Assembly (NCBI GenBank): GCA_900549975.1
Contig: URQK01000065.1
Span: 1-9,290, forward strand
Source: an uncultured Mollicutes bacterium
GTDB taxonomy: Bacteria > Bacillota_I > Bacilli_A > RFN20 > CAG-826
DNA: 9,290 nucleotides
Reading direction: 5' to 3'
A program made the translations under genes and the position numbers. The notes under the pieces were generated by a model. The model had not been told where the DNA came from. It ran no database searches and worked only from the letters and a program-made list of their open reading frames with translations. This document shows positions 1-6,479 of this stretch, piece after piece. Position 1 is the stretch's first letter. Each line of letters begins with the position of its first letter.

Positions 1-21
1 ACTACTAAAAGCGTATTTTAC

Positions 22-555
22 TCAATATAATAGTACTTTTTTTAATCCACTTTTTAATAATGCTATTTGCTGATCGCTTAATCTCAATTTAGTTGCTCCT
101 TGTTCATTGGAGTTGATTATCGGACGTACATAAATTCGTAATTTATCTAATGAACGTATTTGATTAAGCACTGCTAAAGTTTCATGTTCAGTTACTATTC
201 CGGATATGTTTCCTAGGTTTACATCACTTGCTGGATTTGCTCCATGGCGATTGCTTTTCAAAGGACAGACAACCACTAACGGATTATTTGCTTTACTATC
301 CACTAGCACAACACCATAATGACGATTAGAAAATTCACAGTTAACATTTACTCCCCAATCAAACTCATAAATGTCTCCAACGCGCATCTCTAAATTAGGA
401 CTATAATTTTCCTGATAAGTAATATACTCTAATTGTCTTTTAACCCATTCTAGTTGCTGCTTGAGATTGTTAAGAGCGGTATACTTCTTTTTGTTTTCTT
501 CTGATAAATAATTTGCTTCATCACATTTGAAACGAATAAGTTTACTATATGACAT
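22..555 (-). CDS. PemK/MazF-like endoribonuclease toxin family protein with N-terminal extension
   Basis: The 177-residue protein has a MazF/PemK-like core from about residue 58: VGDIYEFDWG at 59-68 (family first strand), RHYGVVLV at 78-85 (the usual basic-residue loop and strand), VCPLKSNRH at 96-104 and NQIRSLDKLRI at 131-141, close to the family's QIRTIDKxRL. Known members are sequence-specific mRNA interferases. The family often has Thr in the PLT loop; here it is Lys100, so catalysis is uncertain. Residues 1-57 are a charged, probably helical extension (LKQQLEWVKRQLEYI at 31-45) not present in the roughly 110-residue classical toxins. I chose ATG 555 because GAGGTGA (561-567) lies 5 nt upstream; an in-frame TTG at 594 has no SD. 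The gene follows a strong terminator and has its own -10 box. No antitoxin gene precedes it; the downstream side is cut by the window. Family call fairly secure, toxicity not. Confidence 0.72.
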   Translation of the reverse strand: MSYSKLIRFKCDEANYLSEENKKKYTALNNLKQQLEWVKRQLEYITYQENYSPNLEMRVGDIYEFDWGVNVNCEFSNRHYGVVLVDSKANNPLVVVCPLKSNRHGANPASDVNLGNISGIVTEHETLAVLNQIRSLDKLRIYVRPIINSNEQGATKLRLSDQQIALLKSGLKKVLLY

Positions 556-570
556 TTTTTTCACCTCATT

Positions 571-576
571 ATTATA
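571..576 (-). promoter_or_regulatory. Predicted -10 box (TATAAT) of the MazF-like gene
   Basis: A perfect TATAAT on the minus strand lies 15 nt before ATG 555, downstream of the transporter terminator. No good -35 is visible at 16-18 nt. The implied start near 564-565 leaves a leader of only about 9-10 nt that begins inside the SD GAGGTGA. Confidence 0.45.
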
Positions 577-603
577 TAGTGATAAAAAATTCAATTTTCG
601 AAA

Positions 604-646
604 AAAATTTAAAAAAAAATAAAAAAGCAGTAGTTAAACTGCTTTT
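604..646 (-). terminator. Intrinsic terminator of the ABC transporter operon
   Basis: Perfect 9-bp stem AAAAGCAGT (623-631) / ACTGCTTTT (638-646) with a 6-nt loop that contains part of the permease stop codon. On the minus strand it is followed by a long T-rich tract (about 604-626). It should end the permease transcript and separate it from the MazF-like gene. Confidence 0.85.
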
Positions 647-1398
647 AGACGTTTACTTAAATATTTAATAATTGATTCACCAATAATGACAATAATTACA
701 ATTTCAATGATGATAGCAATTAAGTTTGCCATATCTAGTATACTAAATGAACTATAAATCATTAATCCAACACTTCTTCTTACTTGACATAAATATTCGC
801 CAGTAACCATTACTTTAAAGCCTAATCCAATCGTTTGAAGTAAGCAAGTAACAATGCTAGGAAACATAAGTGGTAAATAAATTTTAATGAATTTTGCCCA
901 TTTACTAGCGTCAGTAACATGTAATTCTAATACGATATTCTGATCCATATTATCAATAGATGCTATCGTTGCTTCTAACATAACGGGCATTGTTACTAAA
1001 AAGCAAATAAGCATAGGTCGAATGATATGAGCGCTACTACCACGAATAATAATAAAAATGTAAATTGCTACTGCTACTAATGGCGAAGCTTTCATGATTA
1101 TGATAATCGGACGAAGAAAACTCATAATTAGACGATTATAGTAGTATAGAAGCGCGATAATTAACGAAATGATTAAAGATACTACCAATACTCCAAAAAG
1201 TCTTAAAAACGTGTATATGAAGTTTAAAATGGTATCTTTGCTTGTAATATTATTAATAAAACAAGTTGAAATATCTTTAATAGTAGGATATATCTGTGGA
1301 TCTTGCTTTTGATAACTAACTAAAGCAATTAAAGCGACTAATAAAATAATCGAAAATAATGAGACAATTTTACTACTTATTGAGGTAGAAGTTTTCAT
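634..1398 (-). CDS. ABC transporter permease (BPD_transp_1 type; nitrate/sulfonate/thiamine-precursor-like)
   Basis: This 254-residue integral membrane protein has about six hydrophobic segments (roughly residues 11-29, 61-87, 96-118, 126-146, 172-198, 221-245). The loop and following helix DASKWAKFIKIYLPLMFPSI (163-182) correspond to the cytoplasmic EAA coupling region that docks on the ATPase; the EAA triplet is degenerate but Leu-Pro is kept. Size and layout fit SsuC/TauC/ThiX-type permeases, which pair with NMT1-like binding proteins such as the one encoded just upstream. I chose ATG 1398 (GGGAGGA at 1409-1415, spacing about 11), which overlaps the upstream gene by 26 nt; ATG 1419 with a weaker AGGA is an alternative adding seven residues. 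The overlap suggests translational coupling. No ATPase gene follows: a strong terminator overlaps the stop codon. The substrate cannot be told from sequence. Confidence 0.85.
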   Translation of the reverse strand: MKTSTSISSKIVSLFSIILLVALIALVSYQKQDPQIYPTIKDISTCFINNITSKDTILNFIYTFLRLFGVLVVSLIISLIIALLYYYNRLIMSFLRPIIIIMKASPLVAVAIYIFIIIRGSSAHIIRPMLICFLVTMPVMLEATIASIDNMDQNIVLELHVTDASKWAKFIKIYLPLMFPSIVTCLLQTIGLGFKVMVTGEYLCQVRRSVGLMIYSSFSILDMANLIAIIIEIVIIVIIGESIIKYLSKRLKAV

Positions 1399-2341
1399 TT
1401 GGAAGTTTTCCTCCCACATTAGCGCTTAATCCTAAGTTAATCATTGCATTAAAATATCCTTCTACTAGTTCTTTTTCATTTTTGAATGATTTATATCCGG
1501 AGTTAGGAATAGCTTTAGTTAATAGAGCTTCTTTAAATGTTCCAGTAACTGTTTCAGCGTTTTTAGCAGTTGTACCAACGTCTTTTGTTACTAATTCGAT
1601 TGAAGCATCTATTTCTTTTAATGCTGGCTTTAATTCTTCGTATTTAGAAATTTTTACAAACATTGCGCTTTGTGGATATGAATCTAAACCGGTTGCGGTT
1701 TTCCAAAAATCAAGTAATGGTTTAACATATACTCCTTCTAAGTTAAGCGCAGAAATATTTGGTTGAGCGGATATAACATAATCAGCAGTTCCGCTAGAAA
1801 ATGCTGAATTTGCCATTACAACATTATCAACGTATTCAATAGTTATATCGTTACTTAAATTAGTACTTGATATTACGGTATTCAAAATAACATCAGGAGT
1901 GCTACCTTTTCCATAACTGGTAACTGTTTTTCCTCTTAAGTCATCAATAGTTTTTACTTCTTTTCTTGATAATAAATAAATATTATCCCAAACAATCGTG
2001 CGATATAACCCATATGTAGGATTTGTTTCTTTATTGTAACGCATAGCGCCTAAATTAATTGGAGCAATAATTATATCTTTATCTCCACTAGCGAAGGCGG
2101 CTGCTAAAGGTTGAGGACCACTAACGACTTCAACATCATCCATATGATTAATTGCGTAATTACTAATGGCTATGGTTGGAGTACCATTTGGAGTAATAAT
2201 ACTTGGATAGACTTTTGTTTGATTTGCACTACTACTTGTACTTGTTGATGGATAATTGCTATTACTAATAGAATTAGAATTTGCATTACACCCCGCTAAT
2301 AACAATGTTAGACTTAAAAATAATAAATTTTTCTTTTTCAT
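1373..2341 (-). CDS. ABC transporter substrate-binding lipoprotein (NMT1/SsuA-like)
   Basis: This 322-residue protein has a clear lipoprotein signal: basic MKKK, a hydrophobic run and lipobox LLAGC with Cys18 as lipidation site, so it should be anchored on the outer face of the membrane. A Ser/Asn/Thr-rich linker (about 19-45) follows, then a periplasmic-binding-like fold. The order TPTIAI, SGPQPLAAAFASGDKDIIIAP, DDLRGKTVTSYGKGSTPD and SSGTADYVISAQP is typical of NMT1/SsuA/TauA-type binding proteins for small organic solutes (strand, gate loop, 'L+GK.V' hinge, 'G..D' strand). ATG 2341 is preferred: SD GGGTGAT (2346-2352) and the MKKK start both fit; an in-frame GTG lies at 2350. It is first in an operon with the permease and is divergent from a Crp/Fnr-type gene with a shared operator. 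The ligand is unknown. Confidence 0.85.
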   Translation of the reverse strand: MKKKNLLFLSLTLLLAGCNANSNSISNSNYPSTSTSSSANQTKVYPSIITPNGTPTIAISNYAINHMDDVEVVSGPQPLAAAFASGDKDIIIAPINLGAMRYNKETNPTYGLYRTIVWDNIYLLSRKEVKTIDDLRGKTVTSYGKGSTPDVILNTVISSTNLSNDITIEYVDNVVMANSAFSSGTADYVISAQPNISALNLEGVYVKPLLDFWKTATGLDSYPQSAMFVKISKYEELKPALKEIDASIELVTKDVGTTAKNAETVTGTFKEALLTKAIPNSGYKSFKNEKELVEGYFNAMINLGLSANVGGKLPNENFYLNK

Positions 2342-2357
2342 TTTAATCACCCGGTTA

Positions 2358-2363
2358 ATTATA
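2358..2363 (-). promoter_or_regulatory. Predicted -10 box of the ABC transporter operon
   Basis: A perfect TATAAT on the minus strand lies 16 nt before ATG 2341. The -35 position (2381-2386, CAAAAC on the minus strand) is poor, which suits an activator-dependent promoter. The implied start near 2351 puts the centre of the 2385-2400 operator at about -41.5. A rival -10, TATATT at 2370-2375 with GTGACA at 2394-2399 as -35, would start near 2363 and place the operator over the -35, implying repression. Confidence 0.45.
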
Positions 2364-2372
2364 TGCTATAAT
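2364..2372 (+). promoter_or_regulatory. Extended -10 promoter of the Crp/Fnr-type regulator
   Basis: TGCTATAAT is a perfect extended -10 (TGnTATAAT). The -35 region near 2344-2349 is weak, as is common with extended -10 promoters. Predicted start is near 2379, giving a leader of about 36 nt that includes the whole TGTGA-N6-TCACA operator and the SD AGGAG (2404-2408). Confidence 0.55.
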
Positions 2373-2384
2373 ATAAATGTGTTT

Positions 2385-2400
2385 TGTGATAATTGTCACA
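2385..2400. promoter_or_regulatory. Crp/Fnr-type operator TGTGA-N6-TCACA
   Basis: TGTGATAATTGTCACA is a 16-bp palindrome broken only at positions 6 and 11, and both half sites match the Crp-family consensus exactly. The protein encoded 15 nt downstream has the matching recognition helix (RETTSR), so self-recognition is very likely. It lies downstream of the predicted start of its own gene (about +6 to +21, a repressing position) and upstream of the transporter promoter. Confidence 0.8.
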
Positions 2401-2414
2401 GTCAGGAGTCCAAT

Positions 2415-3041
2415 ATGTTAACTTCTTTAGATTTAGTTGCCGTACTTAATAAAGATGAATTTAAATATGTGAAATATTTAGAATTTCGTAAATCAGATGT
2501 TTTATATTTTGAAGGCGATATTTGTAATAGTATTGATATATTAATAAAAGGTGAGATTACTATGACTAAAAGTGATTTAGATGGCAATGAAGAAACTTTT
2601 AATTATATGAAAGCACCGAATATCTTTGGTAATAATTTAATTTTTGCTTCTTCTAACCACTACTTAGGAAATGTTATTAGTTATAGTGATGTGGCACTAT
2701 ATCGAATTAATAAAGATAATTTATTATATTTATTAGCAAATAATAAAACATTCTTAACTATGTATCTTACTCTTATTGCAAATAAATCTCTGGAATTATC
2801 TAAACACTTGCAAGTAATATCTATTCAAAACGTTGAAAAACGTATATTAAGCTTCCTAAAGATGAAATTTAAAGAAAATAATGGCTATTATCAAATTCAT
2901 TCAATGACAAGTTTTGCAAAAGAATTGTCATTACCGCGTGAAACTACTTCTAGAATGGTTTATAAGTTATCTAGAGCTAACAAATTCATTTATATAGATA
3001 AAACGTTTAAAGAAATTAAAAACGCCTTAGATTCGCTCTAA
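2415..3041 (+). CDS. Crp/Fnr family transcriptional regulator
   Basis: The 208-residue protein has an N-terminal cyclic-nucleotide-binding-like beta-roll (about 15-105: LYFEGD at 30-35, ILIKGEITM at 42-50, NIFGNNLIF at 69-77), a dimerisation helix (about 110-140) and a C-terminal winged helix. Recognition helix PRETTSRMV (174-182) keeps the Arg175-Glu176-Arg180 triad corresponding to the E. coli CRP residues that read GTGA. There is a single cysteine (Cys37), so an Fnr-type iron-sulfur cluster is not expected; the effector is unknown, and the cAMP-binding signature is not convincing. ATG 2415 is chosen for AGGAG at 2404-2408 (spacing 6); the upstream open frame has no SD and runs through the promoter. 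Divergent from the ABC genes, it probably controls them and itself. Its stop codon lies within a terminator shared with deoB. Confidence 0.9.
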   Translation: MLTSLDLVAVLNKDEFKYVKYLEFRKSDVLYFEGDICNSIDILIKGEITMTKSDLDGNEETFNYMKAPNIFGNNLIFASSNHYLGNVISYSDVALYRINKDNLLYLLANNKTFLTMYLTLIANKSLELSKHLQVISIQNVEKRILSFLKMKFKENNGYYQIHSMTSFAKELSLPRETTSRMVYKLSRANKFIYIDKTFKEIKNALDSL

Positions 3042-3056
3042 GACGTTATTTTTTTA
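3021..3056. terminator. Bidirectional terminator between the Crp/Fnr gene and deoB
   Basis: Stem AACGcCTTAG (3021-3030) / CTAAGaCGTT (3038-3047) with a 7-nt loop. A T-rich run (3048-3058) follows on plus, and TTTTTAATTTCTTT follows on minus. The single C/A mismatch becomes a U-G wobble in the minus-strand RNA, so it may work better for deoB. It serves convergent genes whose stop codons are 12 nt apart. Confidence 0.8.
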
Positions 3057-4241
3057 TTTAAGTAGTTCTTCTATTGGCTCACCGATCATATTACTTGCTT
3101 TTTTAAGTCCGAAGTTTTCTAGTATTGTTGCGCCAATATCAGCAAAAGTATTGCGTTCATTTAATAGTTTTCCATCAAAAATTGACTTTGAATAACATAA
3201 TAATGGGACATGTTCTCTAGTATGATCAGTACCAGTATGAGTTGGGTCATTTCCATGATCAGCAGTAATCATTACTAAATCATCATCTTTAATTGTATCT
3301 AATAGGATTTTTAATTTTTTATCAAAGTCTTCGATTGCTTTACCATATCCAATCGGGTTACGGCGGTGTCCATATTCGGAATCAAATTCCACTAAGTTAA
3401 CGAAGCATAATCCCGTATAATCTTTCTTAGCTTCTTCGATTGTTTTATCCATACCATCATTATTAGATATAGTTCTTTGGGTACGAGTTACACCTGCGCC
3501 ATTAAAAATATCATTAATTTTACCGACACAACTTACTTCGTATCCTGCATCTTTTAAGATATTCATAGCGGTTGTTCCAGTTGGAGATAAAGCATAGTCA
3601 TGACGATTAGATGTACGTTTGAAGTTATCTTTATTATCGCCAACATATGGACGGGCAATAATTCGACCTAATAAATATTCCGGACGCATACAAATGTCAC
3701 GCGCTATTTCGCAGTCCCTATATAATTCACTCAAAGGAATTATACTTTCATGCGCTGCAATTTGAAGAACACTATCAGCGCTTGTATAAACAATTAAAGC
3801 ACCAGCTTTCATTTGCTCTTCCCCAAGTTGTTTAATGATTTCGGTTCCGCTTGCGGCAATATTACCAATAATTTTACGACCAGTTTTTTCTTCTAATTCA
3901 TCAATTAATTCTTTTGGAAATCCTGTATCAGTAAATGTTTTAAATGGTTTAGTTGTTAATATTCCCATCATTTCCCAGTGACCAGTCATAGTATCTTTTC
4001 CGTTACTTGCTTCATTTAAAATTAAAGAATAGGCATGAGGATGAGATACAATAGATGATCCTACTACTTTTCCTAAGTCTCCAATTCCTAAAGCATTCAA
4101 AGTAGGAATATCAAGTCCTCCACAACGTTCAGAAGTATGAACCCATGTATTAGTGCCAGCATCACCAAACTTATCAGCGTCTTTCATGGCTCCAATACCT
4201 GCTGAATCCATTACAATAACAAATATACGTTTATATTTCAT
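3054..4241 (-). CDS. deoB: Phosphopentomutase
   Basis: DeoB interconverts (deoxy)ribose 1-phosphate and 5-phosphate, joining nucleoside phosphorolysis to central metabolism in the cytoplasm. At 395 residues it has the normal family length. It shows the alkaline-phosphatase-superfamily metal site: Asp12 (VMDSAG), Thr84 in GKDTMTGHWE (equivalent of the phosphorylated Thr85 of the Bacillus cereus enzyme), Asp156 (TSAD), Asp287 and His292 (VEFDSEYGH), Asp328-His329 (ADHGND) and His340 (TDHTREH). The cap domain is about residues 100-220. ATG 4241 is chosen for AGGAG at 4253-4257 (spacing 11) and agreement with family N-termini; in-frame starts upstream would add only a non-conserved leader. It follows xerD by 37 nt, the same order as xerD(ripX)-drm in Bacillus subtilis, but no purine nucleoside phosphorylase follows here. 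Confidence 0.97.
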   Translation of the reverse strand: MKYKRIFVIVMDSAGIGAMKDADKFGDAGTNTWVHTSERCGGLDIPTLNALGIGDLGKVVGSSIVSHPHAYSLILNEASNGKDTMTGHWEMMGILTTKPFKTFTDTGFPKELIDELEEKTGRKIIGNIAASGTEIIKQLGEEQMKAGALIVYTSADSVLQIAAHESIIPLSELYRDCEIARDICMRPEYLLGRIIARPYVGDNKDNFKRTSNRHDYALSPTGTTAMNILKDAGYEVSCVGKINDIFNGAGVTRTQRTISNNDGMDKTIEEAKKDYTGLCFVNLVEFDSEYGHRRNPIGYGKAIEDFDKKLKILLDTIKDDDLVMITADHGNDPTHTGTDHTREHVPLLCYSKSIFDGKLLNERNTFADIGATILENFGLKKASNMIGEPIEELLK

Positions 4242-4270
4242 ATAAAAAAAGTCTCCTTTGCGCATCAATT

Positions 4271-4299
4271 ATTATATCTTACTTTCTTTTATTATACAA
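4271..4299 (-). promoter_or_regulatory. Possible internal promoter ahead of deoB
   Basis: TATAAT on the minus strand (4271-4276) is preceded, at a 17-nt spacing, by TTGTAT (4294-4299) inside the end of xerD. The implied leader is about 23 nt. In AT-rich DNA this could be chance; read-through from dinB-xerD is the simpler source of deoB transcript. Confidence 0.3.
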
Positions 4300-5160
4300 A
4301 TCATAGGCACTTAAAATGCGATTTTGGGTAATTGTTGTATAAATTTGGGTCGTGGCAATATCCGAGTGACCAAGCATCTCTTGTACTACTCTTAATTGGG
4401 CGCCATTCTCTAATAAGTGTGTAGCAAATGAATGGCGTAAAGTATGGGGCGATATTTCTTTATCGATATTAGCCATTTCTGCATACTTTCTTATAACTTT
4501 AAAAAAGTATTGACGCGATAAAGGCTTCCCGTATTTAGATAAGAAAATATAATTGCTTTTATTCTTCTTATCTTCATAACGCACTTCATCTAAATAAGTA
4601 CATAAATATTCTAAAGCAAATTCGCCAATTGGCACTCTTCTTTCTTTTGATCCTTTACCCACAACGGTTATGATGCCTTTAGAAATATTGACATTAGAAA
4701 ACTTTAAACTTAATAATTCAGAGACACGTAATCCAGAAGCATACATTACTTCGAGCATCGCTTTATCTCTTAACCCGTCTTTCTTTGTTAAATCTGGTTG
4801 ATCTAATAACGCTTCAACTTCTTCCATGGTTAGATAAGTAGGTAGTAAAGTGTGTTGTTTAGGTAAATCAACTTTGGGGATTTGTAAACGATAATAATTC
4901 TCTCTTTGTAAAAATTTATAGAAGTTACGAATAACTGAAACTCTTCTTACTATTGTACGTGCGGATATTTGATGTAAGGCTTCGTAACGAACAAAGCGCG
5001 GAAAAAGTTCTGGTGCTAAATCATCAGTATCTTCTAAGTTTTCAATTGCCCCTATAAAGAAATTTAAATCATCTTTATAGGCGCTTATGGTATTTTCCGA
5101 TAGTCCTTTTTCTACGATTAAATAATCTAGGAATAAATTAATTGCCTCATGAATATCCAT
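4279..5160 (-). CDS. xerD: Site-specific tyrosine recombinase XerD
   Basis: XerD, with XerC, resolves chromosome dimers at dif. The 293-residue protein has an N-terminal SAM-like core-binding domain (about 4-90, with FLDYLIVEKGLSENTISAY) and a catalytic domain (about 105-285). All six active-site residues are visible: Arg145 (ASGLR), Lys169 (VGKGSK), His239 and Arg242 (SPHTLRH), His265 (LGHSD) and nucleophile Tyr274 (QIYTT), at nearly the same spacing as E. coli XerD. ATG 5160 is chosen for AAGGAG at 5169-5174 (spacing 8); the in-frame GTG 5169 overlaps the SD. XerD is preferred over XerC because deoB follows, as in Bacillus, and there is no phage or integron context. No dif-like site was seen. 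It probably shares an operon with dinB upstream (stop codon 41 nt away). Confidence 0.93.
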   Translation of the reverse strand: MDIHEAINLFLDYLIVEKGLSENTISAYKDDLNFFIGAIENLEDTDDLAPELFPRFVRYEALHQISARTIVRRVSVIRNFYKFLQRENYYRLQIPKVDLPKQHTLLPTYLTMEEVEALLDQPDLTKKDGLRDKAMLEVMYASGLRVSELLSLKFSNVNISKGIITVVGKGSKERRVPIGEFALEYLCTYLDEVRYEDKKNKSNYIFLSKYGKPLSRQYFFKVIRKYAEMANIDKEISPHTLRHSFATHLLENGAQLRVVQEMLGHSDIATTQIYTTITQNRILSAYDLYNKRK

Positions 5161-5176
5161 AAAATTCACTCCTTAT

Positions 5177-5198
5177 CTACTAGTTAACTACTAGTTAA
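5177..5198. repeat. 11-bp direct repeat (two copies) between dinB and xerD
   Basis: CTACTAGTTAA occurs twice head to tail (5177-5187 and 5188-5198), followed by a degenerate third start. It fills the dinB-xerD gap. The units contain ACTAGT and, across the junction, GTTAAC palindromes. No function can be assigned; it may be slippage. Confidence 0.8.
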
Positions 5199-5201
5199 TT
5201 A

Positions 5202-6374
5202 CTATTTGCCTTTTTTTACCTCACTTGCACGCTTAAATACGTCTTTTTTAAGTTTTCGATTCAAATCATTAATTAAGAGCTTAGTTTTCGATTTTTCTTC
5301 ATGAATTTGATAGTTAAATAAGCTCATTTGTAACTTGATTTCGTTTTTCGAAATAAGATTTTGTAACGTCACGCCTACTAAACGAATAGGTTCTTGATTA
5401 TTAAGTTTATCATAAACAAGCAAAGCTTTTTCTAAAATTGTTTCATAATCATTAAAAGGTTCACGGAATGTCATACACTTAGTATGTAAACGGAAATCAA
5501 TAGTTTTAATTGTTATTTGAATAGTATTGCCTAATTTATTTTCTTCTTGCGCACGTTCACTGACATCTTTTGATAAATATTTAATCATTGATTTTATTTC
5601 TTCATAATTAGTAGTGTCATGATCAAATGTACGTGAGGTTCCAATTGATTTAGGGTCAGCAACCTCAGTTTCTACAACATCAGAACCATAGCCATCAATC
5701 CATTCCATGCAAGTATAATAGAATTTACCTAATTGCTTTTTTAATTTTTCTTGATCCACTACTTTTAATGAGCCGATTGTATCTACTCCGATATCTCTTA
5801 ATCTAGGTGCGGTCTTTTTACCTATACCAAACATACTTTCAATTGGTAAAGGGTAAATCATTTTTTTCACATCTTTGCGTCTAATAATTGTAATTCCCAT
5901 TGGCTTTTTCATGTCTGAAGCCATTTTAGCTAAAAATTTAGTTGGTGCAATACCAATGGAACATTTTAATTTTGTTTTTTCATATAGTCCATTTTGTAAA
6001 TCTTTTAAGTATTGATAAGGATTCTTTTGATTTTTTAATGGCTCCGTCATATCAACAAAGCATTCATCAATGGACGCTACTTGGATAATAGGTGAATAAT
6101 GACGCACATAATCAAAAAATTCTTTTGATAAGCGTTCATATAATTCAAAATGTACAGGAGTGATTATAACATCAGGGCATAATTCTTTAGCCTGATAAGT
6201 TGGCATAGCGCTATGAATGCCAAATGATCTTGCTTCATAATTGGCAGTAGAAACAATGCCTCTTCTTCCGCTTCCTGCAACGATTAATGGTTTGCCTTCA
6301 TATTCTGGGTGAGTTATAGTTTCTGCAGTAGCAAAAAAGCAATTTAAATCAATATGCATAATAATCTTACTCAT
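5202..6374 (-). CDS. dinB: DNA polymerase IV (Y-family translesion polymerase)
   Basis: The 390-residue protein carries the full Y-family core. Palm and fingers: HIDLNCFFATAE (7-18) with metal ligand Asp9 and steric-gate Phe14, YEARSFGIHSAMP (46-58) and SIDECF (101-106) with Asp103-Glu104. Thumb: helix-hairpin-helix GIGKKTAPRL (183-192). Little finger: about 240-340. Near the C-terminus QMSLF (349-353) fits the sliding-clamp-binding pentapeptide QL(S/D)LF, which recruits the enzyme to stalled forks. Asp10 of E. coli DinB corresponds to Asn11 here; that position is not a metal ligand. ATG 6374 has the G-rich SD GGGGGAT (6382-6388) about 7 nt upstream and an extended -10 promoter. It heads a likely dinB-xerD-deoB operon. 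No SOS/LexA box was recognised upstream. Confidence 0.95.
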   Translation of the reverse strand: MSKIIMHIDLNCFFATAETITHPEYEGKPLIVAGSGRRGIVSTANYEARSFGIHSAMPTYQAKELCPDVIITPVHFELYERLSKEFFDYVRHYSPIIQVASIDECFVDMTEPLKNQKNPYQYLKDLQNGLYEKTKLKCSIGIAPTKFLAKMASDMKKPMGITIIRRKDVKKMIYPLPIESMFGIGKKTAPRLRDIGVDTIGSLKVVDQEKLKKQLGKFYYTCMEWIDGYGSDVVETEVADPKSIGTSRTFDHDTTNYEEIKSMIKYLSKDVSERAQEENKLGNTIQITIKTIDFRLHTKCMTFREPFNDYETILEKALLVYDKLNNQEPIRLVGVTLQNLISKNEIKLQMSLFNYQIHEEKSKTKLLINDLNRKLKKDVFKRASEVKKGK

Positions 6375-6403
6375 GAAACCATCCCCCTATCTATATCACT
6401 AAT

Positions 6404-6412
6404 ATTATAGCA
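6404..6412 (-). promoter_or_regulatory. Extended -10 promoter of dinB
   Basis: Minus-strand TGCTATAAT is a perfect extended -10; the -35 position has only an AT-rich TTAAAT-like hexamer. Predicted start near 6397 gives a leader of about 22 nt. It lies directly downstream of the terminator of the preceding remnant. Confidence 0.6.
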
Positions 6413-6429
6413 AATATTGAAGTGATATT

Positions 6430-6467
6430 TAAACAAAAGAAAAGGAACTATCACGATTAATAGTTCC
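6430..6467 (-). terminator. Intrinsic terminator after the glycosidase-like remnant
   Basis: Perfect 8-bp stem GGAACTAT (6444-6451) / ATAGTTCC (6460-6467) with an 8-nt loop. On the minus strand it is followed by TTTTCTTTTGTTT. It sits 12 nt past the stop codon of the remnant reading frame and isolates it from dinB. An intact terminator supports that this frame was once the end of a real gene. Confidence 0.8.
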
Positions 6468-6479
6468 CTAAGATAATTC

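Noticed and set aside
556..594. Upstream in-frame TTG start giving a longer MazF-like protein
   Set aside because: No SD precedes it, the added residues are not conserved-looking, and the predicted -10 box would lie inside the coding region; ATG 555 has a good SD.
1482..1766. Plus-strand open frame inside the lipoprotein gene
   Set aside because: It is opposite a clearly conserved binding-protein sequence, its translation resembles nothing, and no SD was seen.
2256..2414. Upstream extension of the Crp/Fnr gene by 53 residues
   Set aside because: It overlaps the lipoprotein signal sequence on the other strand and runs through the promoter and operator; AGGAG sits correctly ahead of ATG 2415.
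2415..3041. Naming the regulator Fnr with an oxygen-sensing iron-sulfur cluster
   Set aside because: Only one cysteine (Cys37) is present; cluster-binding Fnr proteins need several.
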